Source of the DNA: Norana najaformis
Lineage: Eukaryota > Annelida > Clitellata > Crassiclitellata > Hormogastridae
Assembly: GCA_964023275.1 (NCBI GenBank)
Contig: OZ029916.1
Coordinates: 17,376,150 to 17,440,149, forward strand
DNA length: 64,000 bases
Direction of reading: 5' to 3'
Shown in pieces: positions 46,580 to 58,690 of the stretch (positions are counted from its first letter, which is position 1; the number at the start of each line of letters is the position of its first letter). A program made the translations under genes and the position numbers. Below the pieces are notes generated by a model. The model was not told the DNA's origin, made no database searches, and saw only the letters and a program-made list of their open reading frames with translations.

Positions 46580-46736
46580 CAACTTTAAACTGCGGAGGAA
46601 TTATCAGCGTAATCTTTGTCTGGCTGCCCGAAGGACAAGTTGCATAAACAACAGACATGAAACAGACAATGCTGACCATGACCATTGTTTTCCCAAGTCC
46701 CTTAGGACTGCTGTCTCTTGAGATGATCGTGTATAC
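46580..46736 (-). CDS. Gene B exon: signal/anchor segment (copy A)
   Basis: A 157-bp minus-strand exon between acceptor GATTTGAAGCAG and donor GTTG|GTTAGT, entering in phase 0 and leaving in phase 1, so it links the proline-rich exon to the EGF/EB exon. It reads VYTIISRDSSPKGLGKT, then MVMVSIVCFMSVVYA, then TCPSGSQTKITLIIPPQFKV. The 15-residue hydrophobic stretch ending VVYA could be a signal peptide starting at the internal Met (cleavage after Ala), or, if the upstream exon is coding, a type II membrane anchor with Lys-rich residues on the cytoplasmic side. The acceptor is pyrimidine-poor, which is the weak point. The last codon differs between copies (Val versus Leu). Confidence 0.6.
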
Positions 46737-48309
46737 CTGCTTCAAATCATTTACAAATCATACATACAGATCAGTTATCTGCTCAAAATTCACTGATTAA
46801 AGTTAAAATGCAAAGCATCTGTCTTGGAATGGGTTGTCACCGTAGTCTCAGTCGACATGGTTTCTTGATTCTGAATGCACTTTCTCTAGTCTCTGCTTTG
46901 CTGTGACTTCTCACACAACACATACAGACATTCATGCACAGACCTAGCTAAACATAAACATACATAAAAATTAATGCATGAATCCCCTGATGCACAAAGA
47001 CGAACATGGAAGCACAACTGTCTAAAGATTAATTAATGTGGCACTGAAATGTATTCTACTTCACTTTAATAGCCTGGCATCTGGTCATGTGAAAAATTTT
47101 TTTATGAACACATCAATCTTTTGGATTGATAAACTACACCCTTCATAACACATTACTTTACAGAGATTCTGAGAAAAACTAAGTGAATTAGTAATAGTAC
47201 TTAGCCTGAACAATGCACTTAAGATTAAAATCATGACATCAGGTGTAAAAACAGAAGAGACATAAATAAGGATGAAGTAAGAAGTGACAACGCTTGGCAG
47301 TGACAAGTCACCACCACTGCATCTAGAATACAGAACATCGGAATAACTCCATGGAAGAGAGAACAGCAGTTAGTTATCCAGTGCTAGCAACAACCATTTA
47401 AACAAAAACCCAAATTTGTCTGCTAGTACAATAACAAAAGCATAAATGACTATGAATGAAAACGAAAAACTTCAATAAATAAAAGGGACCATAGTCACTC
47501 GACTCATTCTGATCATTCTCGCATAACTCTAAAAGAAGAATCCAACAGTAAAAACGTCCAGCAAAGCAGCCAAATGTTATGCATTTGCTGAACTGTCTGA
47601 TGATCGGCAATAAAAGAAATTTACACTGGAAATCACACAGATCACCGTGCAGAGGACTGCACAAGTCACATAATAATAAGTTCATGTCATCGGCGTCTTG
47701 AGAATAAATCCAGTATTTCTCCAAAACAACCTTTATATCTCATGACAACAGGAGTGGCATCATAATTCATCTGCACAGTCATGACGGTGGAGACAAACAA
47801 CGCAACAATAGTGGGATTATCACAAAATAGCCCAGCAGTAACAATAATATGAGGCCATTCACAGCGTAGTAAATAACTTAAAGAATAACAAGAAAATGCA
47901 AACACGCCTGGTCAGCACTAAGGCACCTTTTCCGGTATGGCAACACGCCATATGAAATTACCACCTTTGGCACCCAGCTTCAAGTTCCAACTTCTGTTGG
48001 CATCTTGGTCAGCCTACCGCATGACAGTGACACCAATCATTGAATGTTTAATCCACCAATGACGTTGCTGCTGGAGTTGCTAATGCTGCAGCATCTCTGG
48101 GGTTGAGCAGATAGAGGAAATTCAAATTTTGGTTGCTTAGCAATACATAATGCTTGGGAGCATTAAGAATGGATTTCCAAAAGCAACATGACGCAGACAT
48201 TGAGATTAGTCTCACAAAGATCAGCCGTAACACCAGAAGTAGCAGCATGTGAAAAACAATCACAAACATGATACTATTACTTCTTGACTTCAGAATTGCA
48301 TCTACCATC

Positions 48310-49035
48310 TCCAAATCCACTGTCCATGCAAAACTAGACTACTGCAATTCACTTTTTCTGAATATAGACTCCACCCAAATAAAACGCCTTCAAGCCATAC
48401 AGAATGCTCTTGCTCGTGCTGTCACCAAAACCCCCAAACACCATAACATCACTCCTGTTCTCAAATCACTTCACTGGCTAAAACAGCTGAACGAATAGAG
48501 TACAAAGTCCTATCACTTACCTACAACACACTTCAATTCTCCCAACTCTCCTATCTTCGTCAGTTATTTACAATCCAATCCTCCATTTAACCAGCTCCTC
48601 TTCTGCCCTAACACTTCTCCACCCTCCTGTCACCTCATCCTTAAAATCTGGAAATTGCTGCACAGCCGCAGCTGTCCCACTCCTCTGGAAAAAACTCCCA
48701 CCAGAATTACAATTTAATTATCTCACCTGTTATGCAAACTCACCAACACTTCACCACTTGCAATTTCTGCACAGGTCTTTCACTCAAAACTGATAACACT
48801 CCTCTTCCACAAATCTATCCGGATTTTTCCTCTTCCCCTTAACTCATTGTCCGGTTCAATTCAAACACTATCCACTGTAGCCTTGTGACTGTCTGCCTGC
48901 CTGACTCTTGGGTCTTGACCTGGAACCGAACCCTTCCTGCCTAACGATTTTGTTTTCACCGAGTGCTTGTGAAAAAGCTGGTTTCCGTGACTTAGCTTTC
49001 TTTGGGTGCTGTAGAAATCTAAAGCTTACAATTAT
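48310..49035 (+). mobile_element. LINE 3' fragment, L2/CR1-like (copy A)
   Basis: The plus strand reads STVHAKLDYCNSLF then LQAIQNALARAVTKTPKHHN and ITPVLKSLHWLK, the standard block after the RT palm in L2/CR1-like LINEs (KLDYCNSLL, LQ-x-IQN-x-AAR, LHWLP). Downstream frames break up (DSWVLTWNRTLPA trace at 48905) and the copy ends with GGGTGCTGTAGAAATCTAAA and ACAATTATGAT. The 5' two thirds are absent. The copy B counterpart is at 55860-56590. Confidence 0.8.
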
Positions 49036-49398
49036 GATGCCCATTATGTCTGTTAATATCTAGCTTTGTAGCTTAAAAAGCCACCGAGCACCTGTGAACA
49101 GGTAATATCTAAAACTCTTGTACTGTATTATATTATATTTCATATATATTTTCCATTGTTACTAATGCTATTATTGTTATAATTATGGATTTAATTGTTA
49201 GTATATCAATAATATCTCTCATTAACTATGCACAAATCCCTTAATAAAATAGGACTAATCTTGAGCTGCCCTCCTCCTCAAGTCTTTGTATAGATCTAAC
49301 TGGATAGGCACAGCCCTGTATCATTATATCTTGCTCCAAAACCATAGTGAATAAACTGAGACACTACATTCAAATATCCACCTTACAGTTTGACTTAC

Positions 49399-49545
49399 CT
49401 GATCAGCAGGTGACTGATCATCTGTCTTTTGATCAACAGGTGGTGAGCAATTTCCAGAAAAATTCCTTTTAGGAACTGGATGTGGAGGGGGAGGCAGCTC
49501 CTTGTCTTCTTTATCAATCACCACAACCGTGTTGCTATCTTCCAA
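49399..49545 (-). CDS. Gene B exon: proline-rich acidic segment (copy A)
   Basis: A 147-bp minus-strand exon with acceptor GTATTTTGCTTGCAG and perfect donor ATCAG|GTAAGT, phase 0 on both sides; only this frame is open. It reads LEDSNTVVVIDKEDKE, LPPPPHPVPKRNFSGNC, SPPVDQKTDDQSPADQ. The PPPPHPVPKR core is a possible SH3/WW-type ligand, which would suit a cytoplasmic N-terminal tail ahead of the hydrophobic segment in the next exon. It has no cysteine framework. In copy B the fourth residue is Asn instead of Ser. If the protein starts at the internal Met of the next exon, this exon would be 5' UTR that happens to be open. Confidence 0.62.
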
Positions 49546-50059
49546 CTGCAAGCAAAATACACTTATAATTTCAAACAGCCAATGACAGGTTTCTGATGAA
49601 ATAATGTACATTTCTGCATTTTGACTATTGAGACACTCCTTAAACACAAGACATGTATTGTGTTCGAGGAGTGTCTTATTAGTCAAAGTGCAAAATACGC
49701 ATCAGTTTCCCATAAGGACTTCACAATGATACTTTAGTTTAGCATAGTTAGATCAAGTGAAATTTAGTTCAAAGTTGTAAGAGAGTTTGCTACAAGACTT
49801 CTGGCTGAACTTGTCTTAATGTTCAAACAATGTCAATTAACAAAAACACCAAGTGGATTATCAGTAACATGTGTGGACTATTTTATCAACATGTAACAAG
49901 CAATGTTGGATTAATCTTAGAAAATGAAAATAAATCTTCACACATGGATTCAAAAGTGCGAGGAACAAATGTGCACATCAGATTAAGGCTACACTGCCAC
50001 ATGGACCATAAACGGCATTGCACCCAATCAAACGGGCAGTGGTGGTGAAGGATCTCAAC

Positions 50060-50115
50060 CAATAAATTCATCAAAAAACGAGCAGGGTCGAGACAATATG
50101 GTCGCTATAGAAAAA
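50060..50115 (+). repeat. Dispersed module GAGCAGGGTCGAGACAATAT
   Basis: Related copies sit at about 4105-4160, 24333-24385, 57615-57670 (allelic) and, inverted, 35395-35455. Each reads (G/C)AGCAGGGTC, then GTCGCTATAGAAAAA-like, then an ATTTACATT tail. It is a SINE or LINE tail not tied to any RT fragment here. Confidence 0.6.
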
Positions 50116-50493
50116 TGTGTACATTTACATTTACACTGTAAAAGTGACAAAAGGTGGATGTGAGAAGTCGATTTGAATAAATCCACTGCACTGGCTGTAC
50201 TGCTCATTAATGTTCAAACGATTTGGATTAACATCAAGACAATGCACTCTGGTCTTGGGCAGCTGTGACTTAGAGACAAGGCCATAAGTCGCTAGAGAAA
50301 AATGTGTACAATTACATTTTACATTTATGGGCCAATAACAATACTCACCACTTTTCTCACCCAACCCTACTTTTGTATGTCAGCAAAATTAGATGCAAAG
50401 GTCATGGTTCAAGGTTCAACAGTCAACACTTAATGTCTTCAGCAATGGCAGAAACCGGAAAGCTATGACAAGAAGCATAAATCTGTCATTTAC

Positions 50494-50523
50494 CACAGAT
50501 AAAATATTAAAAGACTGAAACCA
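50494..50523 (-). CDS. Possible 30-bp microexon of gene B (copy A)
   Basis: A strong acceptor (GTGTTTCTCTTTTGTAG) and a donor (TGTG|GTAAAT) on the minus strand bound WFQSFNILSV in phase 0 at both ends, compatible with the proline-rich exon that follows. It is preserved at 58093-58122 in copy B. It is very short and could be chance. Confidence 0.22.
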
Positions 50524-50885
50524 CTACAAAAGAGAAACACTGAAGACATGAGGGACAGCTGATTGCCATAACAGTCCCTTCCCTGAGACAATAAAACAAG
50601 AAGATGGTGAAATCAATAACTTTCTGGCATGAAGCTGTTTGTAAGCATTCGCCAGAGGTCAGCATCTACAGGTACTGCAATGACCAACAAAAACAGCACA
50701 AAAGCCACAATACACCAGAAAACAGTTCATGTGTCAAATCTTGATCACCAGATGGCAGTACACCTTAGTTCAGTGGAAGCCTGTGTACGTCTACCTATCT
50801 GTAGTATATATTACAAGAAAAACCCTGAACTGATGCTATCAACAAGGTGGCTTCTTTATTACATGCTCTGAGTCTCTGATAACTC

Positions 50886-50895
50886 NNNNNNNNNN
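50886..50895. other. Assembly gap (10 N)
   Basis: Ten N bases of conventional gap length join two contigs. The contig ends on either side contain the same 7.5-kb sequence, so the true distance is negative (an overlap) rather than a gap. Confidence 0.99.
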
Positions 50896-53129
50896 CTTGG
50901 TCTTCTGTCACATGCTTGTTTTATTGGCAAGGTTCTGGTATAAGAAAAGCTGGCATGTTAGCACTATATAATCAATTACCAATAAGTTTTCTATGCCACT
51001 GAAAGAAGACTGCCAAATTTATATAACTCATCATGATTCAAATGCCTCCTGACATAAAACTTGTAATACAATAGCTGCAGGTTTACCAATTCAATTACCA
51101 TACTACTTTCATTAAGAAAAATCTCTTGGTAAGTCATAGGGCATCACAATGACTGACTGGGTGTCAAACTCGATATGAATCTCAGCACTCTCATAAAGGA
51201 CTGTTTAAATTGCCTACTACATCATACTGCAACACAAAAGGCCTTCACAAAGGCCAACTGCAGAGCAGAAGGAGGAGACAAGATAAATTTCACTCTGAAA
51301 AGAAGAAATAGTCATACAGGATCCCACAATTCACATGACTTAAGTTTTCAAAACCTTATCATGACAGCTCACATGACTGAAATGAGCAATTTCATAAGTC
51401 TGCAGCAACTGTAGAAACTAAGAAACTTTGCATATAGTCAAGTCTTGGAGTCACAGTGCATTTGATTTCTGACAAATTATCAGCTGTGCTTTAGCTTAAG
51501 AAAAACCAGATAAACACAGTTTGGGCTCACTTTTAACCTCTGACAACAATATTCACTGCTAGTGGCACCAATGGATACTGGCAACAACAGCGGCACTATT
51601 TGTGATAGAAAAAGGTATTTCAGTGGCCACAGTGGGTAGGCCACCTATCAAATGACAGTAACGGTAACGGCAGTGAATGCCAGCAATAGCCAGAGTCTCA
51701 AGACGCAGCATCACAGGGTTACTTCTGCATCCTTTTAATTCAGGTCCCCAGCTGCTGAATCAAAGTCGAACCTATGCAGTATTTCAAAACTTGTATCTTA
51801 AAAGCACACCATATAAACCGTATCAATATCACATTATATGCATTTTGAAAAAGGTCAGAACTTTATCCAGGACCAATACCCACCTGAGAAATTTTAATAT
51901 GAGAAATCTGATCATTTTATTTAAAAACACTCCTAAAAGTAATGTCTGCTAAGACCAGACTAGTCTGGTGTCAATGCAGGTTGTTGCCAGCCATCCGGCA
52001 GCCTTGTCTAATCACTTGAGAAGGCCACAGTAATATCTGGCTATATGGGCCACAGACATTGTGCTAGATGGTTGATGTCTATGAGCATTCTGGTTACATT
52101 AATACAAAACTTTAACAGCATAGGTGATAAATAATCTCAGACAATTAGTAAAAATCTATTCTGTGTCCAAAATTTATCTTGCTACACTTTACCACAACTT
52201 TAACATCAAAGCTCAGTACATAAGGAAAACTGTTTTACACAAGAAATACCCAAAAGCCCAAACGTGATATAAATGACTTGACTTCCACACCAAAGCCAGC
52301 GTATTTGATGACAAATCGAGTCAAACTTGCATGAGATTCAGTAATAAGAAATGAATATCTTGGTGACAAATATCACCTCAACTCAACTGCTGTCACAGCA
52401 TCGAAGCAATATGTTTCATTTCATCACCAAACAGCAGTTTAACTGACTTGAATCTTGGATAATCTAATTCTGTGAGAGTCTTTTTGCTAATAGATTGAAT
52501 TTTCTGTGCATGCACTGATCCAGCGACTGGAGAAATCCACCAACAGCGCTGCAGAACTGCATCATATCCTATGCGTCAATAAATGAGTTGCTAATCAACA
52601 ACGATGCCTCCATCTTCCAACAAAACTGATTATTTATCAAAACTGGCATTCTGAGTAACATGGTGCCAAGCAGCTGACTCATGTGATGGCACCACATGAA
52701 ACAATGGAATGCCAAGATTAACTATGCAAGACCTTAAAAAAGAACAAGAGATGCTGGCATCCGATTAGGAACATTGTCTCTCCAATCTTCTGCGACTTGT
52801 GTATGTATGTATCTGTAAATGGCGATTCCTATAGCGCCTTTAAAGAACATTACAAAGGTTATAAAACATGGCTACATAACAGATCTGAACAGGTGCATTT
52901 TAAAATAGATTTAACTGTTTATTCAGCTGTCAGTGACAGTACAGTATGTATTTTTATTGGAAGTATGTCTGAAAAGGTCATTCCAGTGCATGTGAATACA
53001 CAAAGTGCCTGAATTGTTGTTTGGAAGCATGGGACCAACAAGTCCCCATGGGCTGCAGAATGTATATATATATACATATATATTATATAACTTGATTCTT
53101 ACATTTTCTTAGTCAAAGTTTTTGATCAC

Positions 53130-53575
53130 AGAAGATTCTCCTGTCCATCATTCACCTGTTTCTGCTCCTCTCCATACACACACCACAGAAGCCCTCCTGT
53201 GCTCATCTGCTTGAATCACTGCCGCCTCTTAAGTTTAAACTACCGGTACTCTTTGTCAACATATATGGAACCCAATTTAATCATCTCCAGTGCATCCAAA
53301 CCCTAGAAAATCATTGCATCATTGTCACTGGCAGTTACTCACACCAGTATTTGCAGTCATTCAAACTTAGTAAGTAATTCGTAATTCAACCAGCTGGACC
53401 TCTGTCCCTTTCTTCCTCTTATCCCTCTTTCTACTCCAATCCCAAACATCACCCACCATTGAACCTTTTTGCCTATCGATTCTGTTTTAACTGAGTGCCT
53501 GGGAATAAGCTGGTCCCCATGATGTGGCTATTGTTGGGTGCTGTAGAAATCTCGGGATTACAATTACGATTACTT
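53130..53575 (+). mobile_element. LINE-derived copy, decayed (copy B)
   Basis: Allelic counterpart of the element at 45590-46025, with the same internal deletion and the same GGGTGCTGTAGAAATCTCG tail. Confidence 0.5.
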
Positions 53576-54126
53576 TGACTTCACAATGCTTGTCCTCCTT
53601 CATATCCATCAGTTAAATTTCTCTAATATTTCAGTGTTTCAAACCACACCACAAGCTTTGGAATGATCTTACTGTCAAATTTCACTGCTTTCTGACTAGT
53701 GCCATCACATCACCAACCTCCCCTTCATGCAGTTTCTTTTTATATCTTTCATTCCAAGGTAATTTTAATGCACTGGCTACACTTACCAAATACCTGGAGC
53801 TGTGTTCGATTTCTGCTGAGCCATTGTTTGGTTATCACACTATTCTGGTGCACCTCATTGAAAAACAATTTCACAGCATCTGAAAGCCATACCAGCATTT
53901 GATAGATTGATTGATTGACTGACTGATACATTAACTGATCAACTGATTTCCTAACTAAACAAATCAATCACACAATTGCTTAATCCACATGGCAATACAC
54001 ATGCATCCATCAATCAATTCATTTTAGTTATTTGAGCACCAAAGAAATTCTCTTTCATTGTCAAACGTCTTCTACAACATTGATCAGCACAAACATAATT
54101 CAAGGAAATTTACTGTAGTAACTAAC

Positions 54127-54283
54127 CAAGTTTAAACTGCGGAGGAATTATCAGCGTAATCTTTGTCTGGCTGCCCGAAGGACAGGTTGCATAAACAACA
54201 GACATGAAACAGACAATGCTGACCATGACCATTGTTTTCCCAAGTCCCTTAGGACTGCTGTCTCTTGAGATGATCGTGTATAC
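54127..54283 (-). CDS. Gene B exon: signal/anchor segment (copy B)
   Basis: Same exon as 46580-46736 with both splice sites kept. One synonymous change (Thr ACT to ACC) and one replacement at the last codon (Val to Leu) separate the two copies. It should be counted once in any gene model. Confidence 0.6.
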
Positions 54284-55859
54284 CTGCTTCAAATCATTTA
54301 CAAATCATATATACAGATCAGTTATTTGCTCAAAATTCACTGATTAAATACAAAAACTTAAAATGCAAAGCATCTGTCTTGGAATGGGTTGTCACCGTAG
54401 TCTCAGTCGACATGGTTTCTTGATTCTGAATGCACTTTCTCTAGTCTCTGCTTTGCTGTGACTTCTCACACAACACATACAGACATTCACGCACAGACCT
54501 AGCTAAACATAAACATACATAAAAATTAATGCATGAATCCCCTGATGCACAAAGACGAACATGGAAGCACAACTGTCTAAAGATTAATTAATGTGGCACT
54601 GAAATTTATTCTACTTCACTTTAATAGCCTGGCATCTGGTCATGTTGAAAATTTTTTTTATGAACACATCAATCTTTTGGATTGATAAACTACACCCTTC
54701 ATAACACATTACTTTACAGAGATTCTGAGAAAAACTAAGTGAATTAGTAATAGTACTTAGCCTGAACAATGCACTTAAGATTAAAATCACGACATCAGGT
54801 GTAAAAACAGAAGGGACATAGATAAGGATGAAGTAAGAAGTGACAATGCTTGGCAGTGACAAGTCACCACCACTGCATCTAGAATACAGAACATCGGAAT
54901 AACTCCATGGAAGAGAGAACAGCAGTTATCCAGTGCTAGCAACAACCATTTAAACAAAAACCCAAATTTATCTGCTAGTACAATAACAAAAGCATAAATG
55001 ACTATGAATGAAAACGAAAAACTTCAATAAATAAAAGGGACCATAGTCACTCGACTCATTCTGATCATTCTCGCATAACTCTAAAAGAAGAATCCAACAG
55101 TAAAAACGTCCAGCAAAGCAGCCAAATGTTATGCATTTGCTGAACTGTCTGATGATCGGCAATAAAAGAAATTTACACTGGAAATCACACAGATCACCGT
55201 GCAGAGGACTGCACAAGTCACATAATAATAAGTTCATGTCATCGGTGTCTTGAGAATAAATCCAGTATTTCTCCAAAACAACCTTTATATCTCACGACAA
55301 CAGGAGTGGCGTCATAATTCATCTGCACAGTCATGACGGTGGAGACAAACAACGCAACAATAGTGGGATTATCACAAAATAGCCCAGCAGTAACAATAAT
55401 ATGAGGCCATTCACAGCGTAGTAAATAACTTAAAGAATAACAAGAAAATGCAAACACGCCTGGTCAGCACTAAGGCACCTTTTCCGGTATGGCAACGCGC
55501 CATATGAAATTACCACCTTTGGCATCCAGCTTCAAGTTCCAACTTCTGTTGGCATCTTGGTCAGCCTACCGCATGACAGTGACACCAATCATTGAATGTT
55601 TAATCCACCAATGACGTTGCTGCTGGAGTTGCTAATGCTGCAGCATCTCTGGGGTTGAGCAGATAGAGGAAATTCAAATTTTGGTTGCTTAGCAATACAT
55701 AATGGTTGGAAGCATTAAGAATGGATTTCCAAAAGCAACATAACGCAGACATTGAGATTAGTCTCACAAAGATCAGCCGTAACACCAGAAGTAGCAGCAT
55801 GTGAAAAACAATCACAAACACGATACTATTACTTCTTGACTTCAGAATTGCATCTACCA

Positions 55860-56590
55860 TCTCCAAATCCACTGTCCATGCAAAACTAGACTACTGCAAT
55901 TCACTTTTTCTGAATATAGACTCCACCCAAATAAAACGCCTTCAAGCCATACAGAATGCTCTTGCTCGTGCTGTCACCAAAACCCCCAAACACCATAACA
56001 TCACTCCTGTTCTCAAATCACTTCACTGGCTAAAATAGCTGAACGAATAGAGTACAAAGTCCTATCACTTACCTACAACACACTTCAATTCTCCCAACCC
56101 TCCTATATTCGTCAGTTATTTACAATCCAATCCTTTATTTAACCAGCTCCTCTTCTGCCCTAACACTTCTCCACCCTCCTGTCACCTCATCCTTAAAATC
56201 TGGAAATTGCTGCACAGCCCAAGCTGTCCCACTCCTCTGGAAAAAACTCCCACCAGAATTACAATTTAATTATCTCACCTGTTATGCAAACTCGCCAACA
56301 CTTCACCACTTGCAATTTCTGCACAGGTCTTTCACTCAAAACTGATAACACTCCTCTTCCACAAATCTATCCGGATTTTTCCTCTTCCCCTTATCTCATT
56401 GTCCGGTTCAATTCAAACACTATCCACTGTAGCCTTGTGACTGTCTGCCTGCCTGACTCTTGGATCTTGACCTGGAACCAAACCCTTCCTGCCTAACAAT
56501 TTTGTTTTGACCGAGTGCTTGTGAAAAAGCTGGTTTCTGTGACTTAGCTTTCTTTGGGTGCTGTAGAAATCTAAAGCTTACAATTATGAT
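55860..56590 (+). mobile_element. LINE 3' fragment, L2/CR1-like (copy B)
   Basis: Allelic counterpart of 48310-49035, with the same RT C-terminal block (KLDYCNSLF, LQAIQNALARAV) and the same tail. Confidence 0.8.
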
Positions 56591-56950
56591 GCCCATTATG
56601 TCTGTTAATATTTAGCTCTGTAGCTTAAAAAGCCACCGAGCACCTGTGAACAGGTAATATCTAAAACTCTTGTACTGTATTATATTATATTTCATATATA
56701 TTTTCCATTGTTACTAATGCTATTATTGTTATAATTATGGATTTAATTGTTAGTATATCAATAATATCTCTCATTAACTATGCACAAATCCCTTAATAAA
56801 ATAGGACTAATCTTGAGCTGCCCTCCTCCTCAAGTCTTTGTATAGATCTAACTGGATAGGCACAGCCCTGTATCATTATATCTTGCTCCAAAACCATAGT
56901 GAATAAACTGAGACACTACATTCAAATATCCACCTTACAGTTTGACTTAC

Positions 56951-57097
56951 CTGATCAGCAGGTGACTGATCATCTGTCTTTTGATCAACAGGTGGTGAGC
57001 AATTTCCAGAAAAATTCCTTTTAGGAACTGGATGTGGAGGGGGAGGCAGCTCCTTGTCTTCTTTATCAATCACCACAACCGTGTTGTTATCTTCCAA
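56951..57097 (-). CDS. Gene B exon: proline-rich acidic segment (copy B)
   Basis: Same exon as 49399-49545, with splice sites intact and one replacement (Ser AGC to Asn AAC at residue 4, giving LEDNNTVVV). It lies on the contig that carries the true upstream flank, so the 5' part of gene B, if any, should be sought above 58491. Confidence 0.62.
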
Positions 57098-58494
57098 CTG
57101 CAAGTAAAATATACTTATAATTTCAAACAGCCAATGACAGGTTTCTGATGAAATAATGTACATTTCTGCATTTTGACTATTGAGACACTCCTTAAACACA
57201 AGACATGTATTGTGTTCGAGGAGTGTCTTATTAGTCAAAGTGCAAAATACGCATCAGTTTCCCATAAGGACTTCACAATGATACTTTAGTTTAGCATAGT
57301 TAGATCAAGTGAAATTTAGTTCAAAGTTGTAAGAGAGTTTGCTACAAGACTTCTGGCTGAACTTGTCTTAATGTTCAAACAATGTCAATTAACAAAAACA
57401 CCAAGTGGATTATCAGTAACATGTGTGGACTATTTTATCAACATGTAACAAGCAATGTTGGATTAATCTTAGAAAATGAAAATAAATCTTCACACATGGA
57501 TTCAAAAGTGCGAGGAACAAATGTGCACATCAGATTAAGGCTACACTGCCACATGGACCATAAACGGCATTGCACCCAATCAAACGGGCAGTGGTGGTGA
57601 AGGATCTCAACCAATAAATTCATCAAAAAACGAGCAGGGTCGAGACAATATGGTCGCTATAGAAAAATGTGTACATTTACATTTACACTGTAAAAGTGAC
57701 AAAAGGTGGATGTGAGAAGTCGATTTGAATAAATCCACTGCACTGGCTGTACTGCTCATTAATGTTCAAACGATTTGGATTAACATCAAGACAATGCACT
57801 CTGGTCTTGGGCAGCTGTGACTTAGAGACAAGGCCATAAGTCGCTAGAGAAAAATGTGTACATTTACATTTTACATTTATTGGCCAATAACAATACTCAC
57901 CACTTTTCTCACCCAACCCTACTTTTGTATGTCAGCAAAATTAGATGCAAAGGTCATGGTTCAAGGTTCAACAGTCAACACTTAATGTCTTCAGCAATGG
58001 CAATTATTCAGGCATCATGAATAACAGTGCACAAAAAAGAAAAATCTTAGAAACCGGAAAGCTATGACAAGAAGCATAAATCTGTCATTTACCACAGATA
58101 AAATATTAAAAGACTGAAACCACTACAAAAGAGAAACACTGAAGACATGAGGGACAGCTGATTGCCATATTCACCCACAGTCCCTTCCCTGAGACAATAA
58201 AACAAGAAGATGGTGAAATCAATAACTTTCTGGCATGAAGCTGTTTGTAAGCATTCGCCAGAGGTCAGCATCTACAGGTACTGCAATGACCAACAAAAAC
58301 AGCACAAAAGCCACAATACGCCAGAAAACAGTTCATGTGTCAAATCTTGATCACCAGATGGCAGTACACCTTAGTTCAGTGGAAGCCTGTGTACGTCTAC
58401 CTATCTGTAGTATATATTACAAGAAAAACCCTGAACTGATGCTATCAACAAGGTGGCTTCTTTATTACATGCTCTGAGTCTCTGATAACTCTGT

Positions 58495-58690
58495 CAAAAC
58501 AATGCATTATAGGACCTATCATCTGAATTTGAGGTTGAATTATGATTTTCTTATAACTGTAATCCACAAAATCATTGATTAGGAGACCTCCCACCTGAAT
58601 TTGTGGTCTATTCATGTTTTTAGTAATAGTGATTCTCAAAAAACCTTTGGTTAGAGGAACTTCCACCTGAATTTGTGGTTAGCTTATTAA
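58495..58690. repeat. 72-bp degenerate tandem repeat, about 2.7 copies
   Basis: (A/C)TCTGAATTTG-type and CACCTGAATTTGTGGT motifs recur at 58521, 58593 and 58665, each preceded by an AGGACCT or AGGAGACCT-like stretch, giving a 72-bp period. Sequence near 58880-58920 (GGGCTGTAGGACCATTCACCC) may be a further diverged unit. Confidence 0.7.

Larger units (their letters stand above)
43354..50885. repeat. 7.5-kb copy A, left of the gap
   Basis: Starting at CTTGGTCTTCTGTCACATGC and ending at TGATAACTC immediately before the N run, this block is repeated almost identically at 50896-58491. It contains two gene B exons, two LINE tails and other intronic DNA. Its right limit is the gap and the partner's left limit is the gap, as expected for unmerged overlapping contig ends. 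Confidence 0.97.
50896..58491. repeat. 7.6-kb copy B, right of the gap
   Basis: Nearly identical to 43354-50885. It is 64 bp longer in total. Differences include the (TA)n region near 53010-53100, an extra 48 bp at about 58000-58050, a few bases (TTCACCC) at about 58170, and scattered single-base changes. Interpreted as the other allele. Confidence 0.97.

Noticed and set aside
43354-58491. Recent segmental tandem duplication creating paralogous exons
   Set aside because: The copy limits coincide with the assembly gap on both sides, which points to overlapping haplotype contigs; kept only as the alternative.
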